Assembly: GCF_040250305.1 (NCBI RefSeq)
Contig: NZ_CP158190.1
Location: 32,501-96,500 of the forward strand
DNA: 64,000 bases
DNA from: Peribacillus frigoritolerans
Lineage (GTDB): Bacteria > Bacillota > Bacilli > Bacillales > DSM-1321
Direction of reading: 5' to 3'
A model generated the notes under the pieces. It ran no database searches. It was not told the DNA's origin and was given only the letters and a program-made list of their open reading frames with translations. Below, one piece after another: positions 1 to 12,744 of this stretch (positions are counted from its first letter, which is position 1; every line of letters begins with the position of its first letter). The translations under genes and the position numbers were made by a program.

Positions 1-1482
<1,482 letters not shown>

Positions 1483-1484
1483 AA

Positions 1485-1533
1485 CGCTTTTTAAAAAATG
1501 AAATACCTTCTTATTATCTAGTTTTGAAGGAAC
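1485..1533 (+). other. 23S 3' processing-stalk strand
   Basis: The 23S-5S spacer begins with a stretch complementary to the segment that precedes 23S in a full operon (compare CTAGATAATA before 23S at about 60330 with TATTATCTAG here). The two strands would form the long stem that RNase III-type enzymes cut to release 23S. In this operon copy the partner strand lies outside the window. Confidence 0.7.
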
Positions 1534-1548
1534 AATGTTCCTCATATG

Positions 1549-1664
<116 letters not shown>

Positions 1665-1674
1665 CATTTATTAA

Positions 1675-1702
1675 GATCAGCCATCCGGCTGGTCTTTTTT
1701 TG
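1675..1702 (+). terminator. rRNA operon terminator
   Basis: The inverted repeat GATCAGCC-atcc-GGCTGGTC is followed at once by seven T. It separates the upstream rRNA operon from csfB. Confidence 0.9.
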
Positions 1703-1838
1703 CATAATGCTAAGAAAAATCATTGGATATGAAGGGATTATCGATTATGGAAACTTTTATAAAGACATACACGTAATGAAATTCTTCATCATACATTGTT
1801 AAAAGCATCCCCGGTTCTCTTAAACTATTTAAATTAAT

Positions 1839-1868
1839 GTATGCGAACAATGGTTTTTGGGGAGAATG
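1839..1868 (+). promoter_or_regulatory. Sigma-F (or G) promoter of csfB
   Basis: GTATG, a 15-bp spacer, then GGGGAGAATG. This matches the sigma-F pattern GTATA / GGnnAnAnT closely. Transcription would start near 1874, just ahead of the GGAGG ribosome binding site, which excludes the ATG codons at 1841 and 1874 as the csfB start. In B. subtilis csfB is a known sigma-F target. Confidence 0.7.
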
Positions 1869-1885
1869 CAGGTATGGAGGTGGAG

Positions 1886-2092
1886 ATGTTGGGGACAACA
1901 ACAACCAAAACAACGGCAGGGGAAACATGCGCGGTTTGTGAAGAAATAAAAGGGATGGGTATACATCTATATACGACTTTTATTTGCGAGGAATGCGAAA
2001 GGGATATGATCGGGACGGATACGAACGACCCCAAATACCAATATTACTTAAAGAAATTAAGAAAAATCACTAATCCTGAAATATTATCATGA
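1886..2092 (+). CDS. csfB: Anti-sigma-G factor Gin (CsfB)
   Basis: Small zinc protein that binds and inhibits sigma G (and sigma E in the forespore), preventing early or ectopic activity during sporulation. The 68-residue product has two CxxC pairs at residues 15/18 and 34/37, the zinc-binding signature of Gin, and between them the conserved GIHLYTxFIC segment. The rest is a hydrophilic C-terminal helix. Start chosen at 1886 because GGAGG lies 5 bases upstream and the sigma-F promoter overlaps any longer reading frame; the known B. subtilis protein is 64 residues. It sits directly after an rRNA operon as in B. subtilis, but xpaC and yaaN, which follow it there, are missing. Confidence 0.93.
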   Translation: MLGTTTTKTTAGETCAVCEEIKGMGIHLYTTFICEECERDMIGTDTNDPKYQYYLKKLRKITNPEILS

Positions 2093-2114
2093 AAAAATAG
2101 TTTGTGGAAAGTTA

Positions 2115-2168
2115 AAGAGTCAGAGAAAAAAGAAATGGTGTGTTTCTTTAGTCTCTGATTCTTTTTTT
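2115..2168 (+). terminator. csfB terminator
   Basis: A long imperfect hairpin, with arms AAGAGTCAGAGA and TCTCTGATTCTT around a variable middle, followed by seven T. It closes the csfB transcript before yaaO. Confidence 0.85.
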
Positions 2169-2317
2169 GGTACTTTAGAAGAATGCTTGCCAACACGCTC
2201 CAAGCTGCAACCAGACTGTTTGGGGATACATAATCGCCTTCCTATTGTCGCAATATGAGATAAAATTGAACTTATTTGATAAAATGAAAAAAAACTAAGA
2301 CGTGAGGGAAGAGAAAA

Positions 2318-3772
2318 ATGAATCAATCTCAGACACCGTTGTTCGATGCAATGAGTGCATTTCATAAAAAAAGCCCAATATCCCTGCATGTCCCAGGACA
2401 TAAAAATGGATGGGTGTTTAGTAAAAAGGGCCAAGCTTTATATAACCCCCTGCTTGGTATTGATGCCACGGAGTTAAGCGGTTTAGATGACCTGCATGCT
2501 CCAGAGGGCGCCATTTTAAAGTCCGAGCAACTACTCGCTGATCTATATGGGGTAAAGCGGAGTTATTTTCTCGTTAATGGGTCAACCGTAGGCAACATTG
2601 CCATGATTCTTGCTACCTGCCGGGAAGGCGATAAGGTCCTTGTCCAAAGAAACTGCCATAAATCAATTTTACACGGATTGATGTTAGCGAATGTACAACC
2701 GATCTTTTTACAACCGGCTTATTATGAGAAATGGGGCATTGCTGGCGGTGTAAGATCAAAATTAATTGAAGAAGCCTTGAGTGTACATCCAGATGTAAAA
2801 GCCATCATTGTTACCTATCCTAATTATTATGGTCTTGGTGAAGACTTGACGGAAATGGTAAGACTCGCACATCAAAAGGGGATTCCGGTTCTGGTGGACG
2901 AGGCACATGGCGCTCATTTTCAGTTAGGAAGTCCGTTTCCAAAGCCGGCCATTTTGGCAGGGGCAGATGCCGTTGTCCAGTCTGCGCATAAAACACTGCC
3001 GGCCATGACAATGGGGTCATTTCTTCATGTGAATTCATCCTTAGTTGATGTCGATCAAGTATCATTCTATTTACAAATGCTTCAGTCGAGCAGTCCATCT
3101 TACCCGATTATGGGATCGCTCGACTTGGCCAGGGCCTACTTAGCCGCTTTTACATCAGAAGATAAAAGTTCCCTTATTGAAAAGATATTAGATTTCAGAG
3201 GCGAATTAGGTGACCTGGAAACAGTAAGGGTGCTGGAGGCGCCACTAGGCATCGCGGCAGACCCGTTGAAAGTAGTCATTCAATCAACAAATGGTTTAAG
3301 CGGGTTTGAGTTACAGCAGCTATGTGAAGCCGAAGGCATTTTTACGGAATTGGCTGATCGTGATAATTTATTACTGATTTTACCCTTATTAAAAATGGGT
3401 GCCGAATTTCCTTTTCATGAAATCGTTCAAACTATAAAAAGTGCCACTGAAGGCAGAATTGGTTTAAAGGAAGCGAATCTTGGGGAAAGCTTGCCTGAAC
3501 GAAGGTCAATGACAGGACTTGAAATGCCATACTCCGTCATGAAGCATAGTAAATCAAAACCTGTCGCATTACACAAAGCAGTGGGTGAGGTATCTGCCGA
3601 GATGGTCATTCCTTATCCACCGGGCATCCCTTTGATTATGTCCGGGGAAATGATTACTCCTGAACATATATCCATTTTGAGAAGCCTGCTAGAACTGGGA
3701 TCAAGGTTTCATGGCGGTTCCTCCCTTTCAAACGGAGAATTGATCGTTTATGAAAGCGGGCAGACTGGTTAA
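2318..3772 (+). CDS. yaaO: PLP-dependent decarboxylase of the Orn/Lys/Arg family (YaaO)
   Basis: Fold-type I pyridoxal-phosphate enzyme related to arginine/lysine/ornithine decarboxylases, cytoplasmic. The 484-residue protein has the N-terminal HVPGHKNG motif (about 24-31), the cofactor-binding DEAHGAH (194-200) and the Schiff-base lysine in SAHKTLPA (K225), followed by the smaller C-terminal domain. Length fits YaaO of B. subtilis, a paralogue of the arginine decarboxylase SpeA; its true substrate is not established, so no specific reaction is claimed. It lies upstream of tmk with a 39-bp gap and probably shares its transcript. Start ATG is preceded by GAGGGAAGAG. Confidence 0.9.
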   Translation: MNQSQTPLFDAMSAFHKKSPISLHVPGHKNGWVFSKKGQALYNPLLGIDATELSGLDDLHAPEGAILKSEQLLADLYGVKRSYFLVNGSTVGNIAMILATCREGDKVLVQRNCHKSILHGLMLANVQPIFLQPAYYEKWGIAGGVRSKLIEEALSVHPDVKAIIVTYPNYYGLGEDLTEMVRLAHQKGIPVLVDEAHGAHFQLGSPFPKPAILAGADAVVQSAHKTLPAMTMGSFLHVNSSLVDVDQVSFYLQMLQSSSPSYPIMGSLDLARAYLAAFTSEDKSSLIEKILDFRGELGDLETVRVLEAPLGIAADPLKVVIQSTNGLSGFELQQLCEAEGIFTELADRDNLLLILPLLKMGAEFPFHEIVQTIKSATEGRIGLKEANLGESLPERRSMTGLEMPYSVMKHSKSKPVALHKAVGEVSAEMVIPYPPGIPLIMSGEMITPEHISILRSLLELGSRFHGGSSLSNGELIVYESGQTG

Positions 3773-3811
3773 AATGTTATACTACAAACAAAGAACCTTG
3801 GAGGTACATCG

Positions 3812-4453
3812 ATGAAACGTGGTATTTTTATAACAATGGAAGGGCCTGAGGGTGCCGGGAAAACAACAATTGCCCAAATGCTTGGCAAGGCTCTGCAACA
3901 AGAAGGCTACCAAGTACTATTAACGCGTGAGCCAGGTGGAGTTCCCATTTCGGAGCAAATTAGGGAAGTGATCCTTAATAAAGATAATACAGCCATGGAC
4001 CCGAGAACAGAGGCTTTATTATACGCAGCAGCAAGGCGTCAGCATTTAGTGGAAGTGGTCATGCCGGAGTTGGAACGAGGGGGAATTGTCCTCTGTGACC
4101 GGTTTATAGACAGCTCGTTAGCCTATCAGGGCCATGCAAGGGGTTTGGATATAGAAGAAGTTTACAATATCAATAAATTCGCAATAGGAGATATGATGCC
4201 AGATGCCACGCTCTTTTTTGATATCGACCCAGAAGAGGGATTAAGACGTATCCAGTCCAATGGGGAAAGGGAAGTGAACCGGCTGGATCTTGAAGCCCTC
4301 GACTTCCATAAAAAAGTTTGTGAGGGGTATCAGTTCATTATAAATAGATGGAAAGACCGTTTCATCATCGTGGATGCAGGCCGGACAATAGATGAAGTAC
4401 TTGAAGAAACGAAAGCCAGCTTGTTGGATTTTTTAGCGAAAGCGGGAAACTGA
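3812..4453 (+). CDS. tmk: Thymidylate kinase
   Basis: Phosphorylates dTMP to dTDP with ATP, an essential step of dTTP supply. The 213-residue protein shows the P-loop GPEGAGKTT (11-19), the DRF nucleoside-binding motif (96-98) followed by SSLAYQG, and the usual thymidylate-kinase length. Start ATG follows CTTGGAGG with good spacing. It stands in the conserved order yaaO-tmk-darA-yaaR-holB, so DNA precursor supply and a replication clamp-loader subunit are encoded together. Confidence 0.97.
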   Translation: MKRGIFITMEGPEGAGKTTIAQMLGKALQQEGYQVLLTREPGGVPISEQIREVILNKDNTAMDPRTEALLYAAARRQHLVEVVMPELERGGIVLCDRFIDSSLAYQGHARGLDIEEVYNINKFAIGDMMPDATLFFDIDPEEGLRRIQSNGEREVNRLDLEALDFHKKVCEGYQFIINRWKDRFIIVDAGRTIDEVLEETKASLLDFLAKAGN

Positions 4454-4497
4454 ATATATAGGTTTCCATATTATTCAACCAATACTATTCCAGGTAA

Positions 4498-4884
<387 letters not shown>

Positions 4885-4908
4885 CGGTTAGTTTCAGGGA
4901 GGTTCATT

Positions 4909-5349
4909 ATGAAAATCAACCATGATATCCCTATTAAGCTGGATAAATCGCGTCAGGATGCCAAACAGTTTCAAACTGGAAATGGAAGATTTCAACAAAT
5001 GGTCCAGACACAGGATCAAAAGATGCAAATCCAAACATTAAACCGTTTGATAGGCGATATTGAAGGGGCGGGTCAGCGTTTAGTAAGGTCACGTACTTTT
5101 AGGGAATTGGCAAAATATAAAGCATTGGTGAAACGGTTTGTTAAAGAAGCGGTTGAATATGGACTGGAACTGAAACAATCTACGAGCTGGAACGAATATG
5201 GACAAAGCCGGCCGTTGAAAACCGTGGAAACGATAGATGCAAGATTAGTTGAGTTAAGCGAGGAAATTCTTAATAAAGAGAAAAGTTCGCTTGAAATATT
5301 GGAAATGATTGGCGAGATTAAAGGTCTGCTGATTAATTTATATACTTAA
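4909..5349 (+). CDS. yaaR: YaaR family protein (DUF327)
   Basis: Conserved Firmicute protein of unknown function, 146 residues, the same length as B. subtilis YaaR. It is charged and predicted mainly helical, without membrane segments or a signal peptide. Start ATG follows CAGGGAGG with normal spacing. The gene is 24 bp downstream of darA and 8 bp upstream of holB, so it is almost certainly cotranscribed with them. No function is claimed. Confidence 0.9.
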   Translation: MKINHDIPIKLDKSRQDAKQFQTGNGRFQQMVQTQDQKMQIQTLNRLIGDIEGAGQRLVRSRTFRELAKYKALVKRFVKEAVEYGLELKQSTSWNEYGQSRPLKTVETIDARLVELSEEILNKEKSSLEILEMIGEIKGLLINLYT

Positions 5350-5357
5350 GTGAGTTG

Positions 5358-6362
5358 ATGGTTTTGGATAAAACATGGCAGGACATGAGTGAAATTCAGC
5401 CGCAGGTAATGACGATGCTGCAAAATAGCATAACGAAGAACAGGGTGGCACATGCGTATTTATTTGAAGGGGAAAAAGGGACAGGTAAGCAAGAGATAAG
5501 CAATGCCTTTGCCAAAAGCTTACTATGTGAAGCCCCGACAGCAGGTTATGAGCCATGCGAACTTTGTCGGAATTGCAAACGGATTTCAAGTGGGAATCAT
5601 CCTGATGTCCATTTGATAGAAAGAGACGGTCTCTCAATAAAGAAAGAACAAATCAAGGGGCTGCAGGAAGAATTTTCGAAAAAAAGTGTAGAGGCAGATC
5701 GAAAGGTTTATATGATTGCCGATGCGGACAAAATGTCGGTGGGGGCAGCCAACAGTCTATTGAAATTTTTAGAAGAACCTTCGGCTGATACTGTAGCAAT
5801 ATTGATGACCGAACAGCTTCAGAGGATTCTACCGACTATATTATCTAGGTGCCAAGTAATTTCATTCAAACCATTATCTCCGGAGAATGTGAGACGGAAG
5901 CTGATAGAACAGGAGTTAGAACCACAGCTGGCTTCGGTCATCGCACACATAACACAGAATGTGGAAGCTGGAATCGAGCTTAGCCATGATGAATGGTTTG
6001 TACAAGCTCAAAAAATAGTGGTAAAATTATATGAAGTGTTAAAACTCAATTCCTTGAAGGCATTGCTGTACCTTCAGACGGATTGGTCCACACACTTTAA
6101 AGAAAGAGAACAGGTTGACAGAGGTCTTGATTTGTTACTTCTTATATATAAGGATTTATTATACATTCAGTTGGACAAAAAGGACTTCGTTGTATTCCAA
6201 AATAAACTGAAGGAATTTGAAACTCACGCTCTTCATCTTTCCCCAAGACGCCTTGCTGAACATATGGGTTGCATTTTGGAAGCAAAAAGGAAGCTGATGT
6301 CCAACACGAATCCACAGCTGTTGATGGAACAGCTTGTGCTGAATTTGCAGGAGGGATCATGA
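5358..6362 (+). CDS. holB: DNA polymerase III clamp-loader subunit delta-prime
   Basis: Component of the clamp loader that places the beta clamp on DNA. The 334-residue protein has a degenerate P-loop (GEKGTGKQE near 36-44), the zinc-binding cysteines in CELCRNCKR (about 70-78), and the SRC motif (ILSRCQ near 160) typical of delta-prime. An in-frame TTG lies one codon upstream; ATG at 5358 is preferred. The ribosome binding site is weak (AAGTGAG), and the yaaR stop codon lies only 9 bases away, so translational coupling is likely. ricT begins one base after the stop codon. Confidence 0.95.
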   Translation: MVLDKTWQDMSEIQPQVMTMLQNSITKNRVAHAYLFEGEKGTGKQEISNAFAKSLLCEAPTAGYEPCELCRNCKRISSGNHPDVHLIERDGLSIKKEQIKGLQEEFSKKSVEADRKVYMIADADKMSVGAANSLLKFLEEPSADTVAILMTEQLQRILPTILSRCQVISFKPLSPENVRRKLIEQELEPQLASVIAHITQNVEAGIELSHDEWFVQAQKIVVKLYEVLKLNSLKALLYLQTDWSTHFKEREQVDRGLDLLLLIYKDLLYIQLDKKDFVVFQNKLKEFETHALHLSPRRLAEHMGCILEAKRKLMSNTNPQLLMEQLVLNLQEGS

Positions 6363-6363
6363 T

Positions 6364-7194
6364 TTGTATGATGTTGTAGGTGTCCGTTTTAAAAAGGCGG
6401 GCAAAATATACTACTTCGATCCGGGTGAATTCACTATTCCTAAGGACGATTTTGTAATAGTGGAGACTGTCCGCGGTGTTGAATTCGGTAAAGTCGTTAC
6501 AGCCCGGAAACAAGTAGATGAAAACGATGTTGTCCTGCCATTGAAAAAAGTACTTCGGGTCGCTGATGCAAAAGATAAGCTGATTGTAGACGAGAACAAG
6601 GCGGCTGCAGAAGAGGCTTACTCTATATGTTGTCAAAAGGTTGTGGAGCATAAGCTGGATATGAAGCTGGTTGATGTGTCATATACTTTCGACAGAAATA
6701 AAGTCGTGTTTTATTTTACAGCGGATGGTCGCGTGGATTTCCGTGATTTAGTCAAAGATTTAGCTGCCATATTCAGAACTCGCATAGAACTGCGCCAAAT
6801 TGGGGTTAGGGATGAGGCAAAGATGCTTGGTGGCATCGGACCTTGTGGCAGAATGCTTTGTTGCTCCACATTTCTTGGGGATTTTGAACCGGTTTCCATC
6901 AAAATGGCGAAGGATCAGAATTTATCATTAAACCCTACAAAAATCTCAGGTTTATGCGGTCGATTGATGTGCTGTCTGAAATATGAAAATGATGAGTATG
7001 AAAGTGCGAAGGAAATGCTTCCTGATTTAGGTGAAATGATTAATACGCCTGGTGGCAAAGGCAAGGTAGTGGGGCTTAATATTCTAGAACGCGTACTTCA
7101 GATTGAACTAATCGAGCAAGAAAGAGTATTAGAGTATACTCTAGATGAGATTCTAAAAGAGGGAGCCGTTTCTATTCAAGCCACAGATTATTAA
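6364..7194 (+). CDS. ricT: RicT (YaaT), PSP1-domain stage 0 sporulation protein
   Basis: Part of the RicA-RicF-RicT (Y-) complex, which in B. subtilis binds Fe-S clusters, promotes RNase Y-dependent mRNA maturation and helps Spo0A phosphorylation. The 276-residue protein carries the PSP1 C-terminal domain with the hallmark cysteines CGRMLCC (about 157-163) and CGRLMCC (about 197-203). The start is TTG at 6364, since GGAGGG sits 8 bases upstream and the overlapping ATG at 6359 is in a frame that stops at once; the family begins [18 protein letters not shown]. It is tightly coupled to holB and yabA. Confidence 0.96.
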   Translation: MYDVVGVRFKKAGKIYYFDPGEFTIPKDDFVIVETVRGVEFGKVVTARKQVDENDVVLPLKKVLRVADAKDKLIVDENKAAAEEAYSICCQKVVEHKLDMKLVDVSYTFDRNKVVFYFTADGRVDFRDLVKDLAAIFRTRIELRQIGVRDEAKMLGGIGPCGRMLCCSTFLGDFEPVSIKMAKDQNLSLNPTKISGLCGRLMCCLKYENDEYESAKEMLPDLGEMINTPGGKGKVVGLNILERVLQIELIEQERVLEYTLDEILKEGAVSIQATDY

Positions 7195-7208
7195 GGTGGT
7201 GGGAGAGC

Positions 7209-7583
7209 GTGGATAAGAAAGATATTTTTGAGTCGGTGACCAATATGGAAACCCAGATAGGCCAATTATATAAGCAGCTTGGAGAATTGAAGCAGAACTT
7301 AGCTGAAATCCTTGAGGAAAATCAGTCGCTCAAGCTGGAGAACGAGCATTTGCGCCATCGGTTGGGCCTTGTGGAAGTCGAAACTGCTCCTGCTGCAGTA
7401 AAGGTCAAACAAAAAGTGAAAAACCGTACTGCAAGTGCGGACAAGGTTATGGATATCGGGGAAGGCTATGATAATTTAGCCCGTATCTATCAAGAAGGCT
7501 TTCACATTTGCAATCTGCATTTTGGCAGTTTAAGAAAAGAAGGAGATTGCCTGTTCTGTTTATCTTTTTTAAACAAGAAGTGA
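7209..7583 (+). CDS. yabA: Replication initiation control protein YabA
   Basis: Negative regulator of DNA replication initiation that bridges DnaA and the beta clamp DnaN. The 124-residue protein has an N-terminal leucine-rich coiled coil (about 10-55), a basic variable linker, and a C-terminal zinc-binding segment with HICNLHFG and DCLFCLSF. Length is close to B. subtilis YabA (119). The start is GTG after GGTGGGAGAG, 14 bases downstream of the ricT stop. It ends the holB-ricT-yabA run, being followed by a strong terminator. Confidence 0.95.
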   Translation: MDKKDIFESVTNMETQIGQLYKQLGELKQNLAEILEENQSLKLENEHLRHRLGLVEVETAPAAVKVKQKVKNRTASADKVMDIGEGYDNLARIYQEGFHICNLHFGSLRKEGDCLFCLSFLNKK

Positions 7584-7655
7584 TAATGGAATAATATAAA
7601 AGATGTTCCATCTCTTTTACGTGATAGATAGACCGTTTACAATATATAGTGATTC

Positions 7656-7691
7656 GGGGTCTGACGCATACTATGAGTCAGGCCCCTTTTT
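7656..7691 (+). terminator. Terminator after yabA
   Basis: GGGGTCTGAC and GTCAGGCCCC form a near-perfect 10-bp stem (one G-T pair) with an 11-base loop, followed by five T. It isolates the tmk-yabA group from the yabB group. Confidence 0.9.
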
Positions 7692-7762
7692 GTACGATAG
7701 TAATGTCGAAGCATGGACCTTGAACATGCTTTTTTCCATACATGATTAGGAGGGTAACAGCA

Positions 7763-8506
7763 ATGGTAGAACTTAAAGGAGATGAGCGCCTGGATTATCT
7801 ATTGGCTGAGAAATTAAGGATCATCCAGAGCCCGTCGGTGTTCTCTTTTTCATTAGATGCCGTTTTATTATCAAGGTTCGTAAATGTCCCGATCCAAAAA
7901 GGAAAAATCGTAGATCTTTGCTCAGGGAATGGGGTCATACCTTTGCTGCTGAGTACAAGAACGAAAGGGAAAATTACCGGTGTTGAAATTCAAGAGCGTT
8001 TATATGATATGGCCCAGAGGAGCATGGACTATAATGGCGTATCCTCCCAGATCGAGATGATTCATGGGGATATAAAGGAAATTCCTAAACAGATAGGGTA
8101 TAGCAAATATGATGTCGTTACTTGCAATCCACCCTATTTCCCAACGCCATCCATCGAGGAAATTAACAAAAATGAACATTTTGCAATTGCCCGACATGAA
8201 CTAATGTGTAATCTTGAGGACGTCATGCGTGTCTCAAGTCAGTTGCTGCGTCAAGGTGGGAAAGCGGCATTCGTTCATAGACCGGGCCGCCTGATGGATA
8301 TCCTCCATTTCATGAGGATGTACAGAATAGAACCGAAGCGACTGCAATTCGTTTATCCAAAGAGTTCAAAAGAAGCGAATACGATTCTTATTGAAGGGAT
8401 AAAGGACGGCAACCCTGATTTGAAGATTCTTCCTCCGCTTGTTGTCTATAATGATCAGAATGAGTATAATCCGGAAATCAGAAGGATTTTATATGGAGAG
8501 GAATAA
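7763..8506 (+). CDS. yabB: tRNA1(Val) (adenine-N6)-methyltransferase family protein (YabB/TrmN6)
   Basis: SAM-dependent N6-adenine methyltransferase; B. subtilis YabB belongs to the TrmN6 family that modifies adenine in a tRNA anticodon loop. The 247-residue protein has the SAM-binding [13 protein letters not shown] (about 51-63) and the catalytic NPPY motif (about 122-125). An ATG at 7742 lies in frame, but AGGAGGG at 7748-7754 falls inside that extension and is 8 bases from the ATG at 7763, giving the family length of 247. It overlaps yazA by 14 bp, so the two are translationally coupled. Exact tRNA target is inferred from the family. Confidence 0.92.
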   Translation: MVELKGDERLDYLLAEKLRIIQSPSVFSFSLDAVLLSRFVNVPIQKGKIVDLCSGNGVIPLLLSTRTKGKITGVEIQERLYDMAQRSMDYNGVSSQIEMIHGDIKEIPKQIGYSKYDVVTCNPPYFPTPSIEEINKNEHFAIARHELMCNLEDVMRVSSQLLRQGGKAAFVHRPGRLMDILHFMRMYRIEPKRLQFVYPKSSKEANTILIEGIKDGNPDLKILPPLVVYNDQNEYNPEIRRILYGEE

Positions 8507-8753
8507 GCATTATTTTTATGTTTTAAAATGCAGGGACGGAAGCTATTATGCCGGGTATACAAATAATTTGGACCGTAGGATTGATGCTCATAATCAAGGC
8601 AGGGGTGCAAAGTATACACGAGGCCGGACCCCGGTTGAACTGATTTATCATGAAATATTCGAAACACAGACATTGGCCATGCAGGCTGAATATAAATTCA
8701 AGCAATTAACAAGAAAACAAAAGCAAAAGTGGATGGCAAAGGAGGATACATGA
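8493..8753 (+). CDS. yazA: GIY-YIG domain protein YazA
   Basis: Single-domain GIY-YIG protein of the UPF0213/SLX1-like family; function in Bacillus is unknown. The 86-residue product shows the motif as [17 protein letters not shown], with the catalytic-type arginine near DRRIDAH and a conserved glutamate in [10 protein letters not shown]. Start chosen at 8493, where AGAAGGA lies about 7 bases upstream; an in-frame start at 8439 would overlap yabB deeply and lacks a binding site. It is shorter than B. subtilis YazA (99) at the C-terminus. Confidence 0.9.
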   Translation: MERNKHYFYVLKCRDGSYYAGYTNNLDRRIDAHNQGRGAKYTRGRTPVELIYHEIFETQTLAMQAEYKFKQLTRKQKQKWMAKEDT

Positions 8754-8754
8754 T

Positions 8755-9639
8755 ATGTGGCAGCAAAAGAGTTTTGAAAAAGAAGGATTGGAGCCAGCTC
8801 TGTATCTGGTTCCTACACCGATAGGAAATCTTGAGGATATGAGTTTCCGGGCTTTAAGAATCTTGAAGGAAGCGGATGTCATTGCTGCTGAGGACACGCG
8901 AAATACGAAGAAATTATGCAACTACTTTGAAATTTCGACACCTATCGTCAGTTACCATGAACATAATAAGGAATATAGCGGGAAGCAGATGCTTGAGAGG
9001 CTTCGATCTGGAGAGGTCATTGCATTGGTAAGTGATGCGGGCTTGCCGACGATATCCGATCCGGGGTATGAACTGGTCAAAGAAGCCATTGCCGAACAGT
9101 TTAAAGTCATCCCGTTGCCTGGGGCAAATGCTGCATTAACTGCATTGATCGCATCTGGACTGACTCCGCAGCCTTTTTACTTTTATGGCTTTTTACAACG
9201 GGGAGCAAAAGAAAAAAAGAAGGAGCTGGAAAAATTAAAAAAAATGGAGTCGACTTGGATCGTTTATGAGTCGCCACATCGCTTGAAAGAAACATTGAAA
9301 CATATGCATGAAATTTTAGGTGACCGTCGTATAGTATTATGCCGCGAATTGACCAAGAAGTTTGAAGAGTTCATCCGAGGGACTGTGAGTGAAGCATTGA
9401 CGTGGGCGATGGAATCCGAAATTCGCGGAGAGTTCTGTTTAATAATAGAAGGAGGGCAATGGTCGGAGGAGGAACCTGAAGAAGCTTGGTGGATGGCCCT
9501 TGACATCGTCGGTCATGTTAATCATTATATGGAAACCAAGCAGTTCACTTCAAAGGACGCAATCAAGCAGGTCGCAAAAGATCGCAATATGCAAAAACGG
9601 GATGTATATCAAGCATATCATATTGATATACAAGAATAA
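8755..9639 (+). CDS. rsmI: 16S rRNA 2'-O-ribose C1402 methyltransferase RsmI
   Basis: Tetrapyrrole-methylase-fold enzyme that methylates the ribose of C1402 in 16S rRNA, working with RsmH at the decoding site. The 294-residue protein shows VPTPIGNLEDMSFRAL (about 19-34), AAEDTRNTKKL and SDAGLPTISDPG, all RsmI signatures. The start at 8755 follows GGAGG at 8741-8745; an out-of-frame ATG at 8750 is ignored. Starts one base after yazA, completing the yabB-yazA-rsmI RNA-modification operon, which ends at a bidirectional terminator shared with abrB. Confidence 0.96.
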   Translation: MWQQKSFEKEGLEPALYLVPTPIGNLEDMSFRALRILKEADVIAAEDTRNTKKLCNYFEISTPIVSYHEHNKEYSGKQMLERLRSGEVIALVSDAGLPTISDPGYELVKEAIAEQFKVIPLPGANAALTALIASGLTPQPFYFYGFLQRGAKEKKKELEKLKKMESTWIVYESPHRLKETLKHMHEILGDRRIVLCRELTKKFEEFIRGTVSEALTWAMESEIRGEFCLIIEGGQWSEEEPEEAWWMALDIVGHVNHYMETKQFTSKDAIKQVAKDRNMQKRDVYQAYHIDIQE

Positions 9640-9646
9640 TAAACAT

Positions 9647-9677
9647 AAAAAAACTTCCGAAGACCGGAAGTTTTTTT
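9647..9677. terminator. Bidirectional terminator between rsmI and abrB
   Basis: A-rich tract, CTTCCG-aagac-CGGAAG stem, then seven T. Having A and T runs on both sides it can end transcription of rsmI on the plus strand and abrB on the minus strand. Confidence 0.88.
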
Positions 9678-9684
9678 ATATCAT

Positions 9685-9969
9685 TTATTTAGAAGCAGTG
9701 AAGTTTTGTTGAATTTCTTGAATAAGTAATTCTGCACCTTCACGACTAAGGATCAATTTACCATTAGCAAGTGTAAGGTTGTTATCGGAAACTTCACCTG
9801 TAACTTGGCAAGTCATGTTTGGTTTGTATTTTTTCAAGATGATGCGCTCATCATCAACATAGATTTCAAGAGCGTCTTTCTCAGCGATACCCAATGTACG
9901 ACGAAGTTCGATTGGAATAACCACCCGGCCTAACTCATCAACTTTACGAACAATACCTGTAGATTTCAT
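9685..9969 (-). CDS. abrB: Transition-state regulator AbrB
   Basis: Global DNA-binding regulator that represses post-exponential genes (including spoVG) during growth. The 94-residue protein has the N-terminal SpoVT/AbrB swapped-hairpin domain (residues 1-50: STGIVRKVDELGRVVIP, ELRRTLGI) and a C-terminal multimerisation region with the characteristic CQVTGEVSDNN. Start ATG follows GAGAGGAGAAAA on the minus strand. It is convergent with rsmI and divergent from metG. The promoter carries two Spo0A boxes, so repression by Spo0A-P at the onset of sporulation appears conserved. Confidence 0.97.
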   Translation of the reverse strand: MKSTGIVRKVDELGRVVIPIELRRTLGIAEKDALEIYVDDERIILKKYKPNMTCQVTGEVSDNNLTLANGKLILSREGAELLIQEIQQNFTASK

Positions 9970-10016
9970 TTTTTTTTCTCCTCTCAGTTACAATCTAGTA
10001 CCCTATTTCTATTTTT

Positions 10017-10033
10017 TTCGCCATTATTCGACA
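10017..10033 (-). promoter_or_regulatory. Tandem Spo0A boxes downstream of the abrB promoter
   Basis: Read on the minus strand, TGTCGAA (10033-10027) is followed by TGGCGAA (10023-10017), spaced one helical turn (10 bp) apart. The first is a perfect 0A box and the surrounding TTTGTCGAATAATG matches the known B. subtilis abrB operator as I recall it. Position just after the promoter fits repression. Confidence 0.85.
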
Positions 10034-10050
10034 AATTTTTTTATAAATTT

Positions 10051-10079
10051 ATAATACCAGCCATTCCCAAATTCGTCAA
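10051..10079 (-). promoter_or_regulatory. Sigma-A promoter of abrB
   Basis: On the minus strand: TTGACG, 17-bp spacer, TATTAT. Transcription would start just before the two Spo0A boxes. Confidence 0.8.
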
Positions 10080-12535
<2,456 letters not shown>

Positions 12536-12542
12536 ACCGATG

Positions 12543-12586
12543 AAAACATAAAGGTGTTTCATATGAAACATTTTTATGTTTTTTTC
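12543..12586 (+). terminator. Terminator after metG
   Basis: AAAACATAAAGGTGTTTC and GAAACATTTTTATGTTTT form a long A-T rich hairpin around ATAT, followed by T-rich sequence. Confidence 0.85.
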
Positions 12587-12744
12587 TTTATGCTTTTGGA
12601 AAAAGTACTTTTATACAGGTTTTGTTTTTGGTATTGAATTTATTTGTTGAGCATATAAGGTCCTTTGTAATCTGTTTGTTACCTAAATGTGAAACATAAA
12701 ACTTTCATTTTTTTATAAAATAGTGCTAGAAAGGAAGAAAAATA

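Noticed and set aside
6142..6651. 169-codon antisense frame across holB and ricT
   Set aside because: Covers two conserved genes on the other strand and has no family features.
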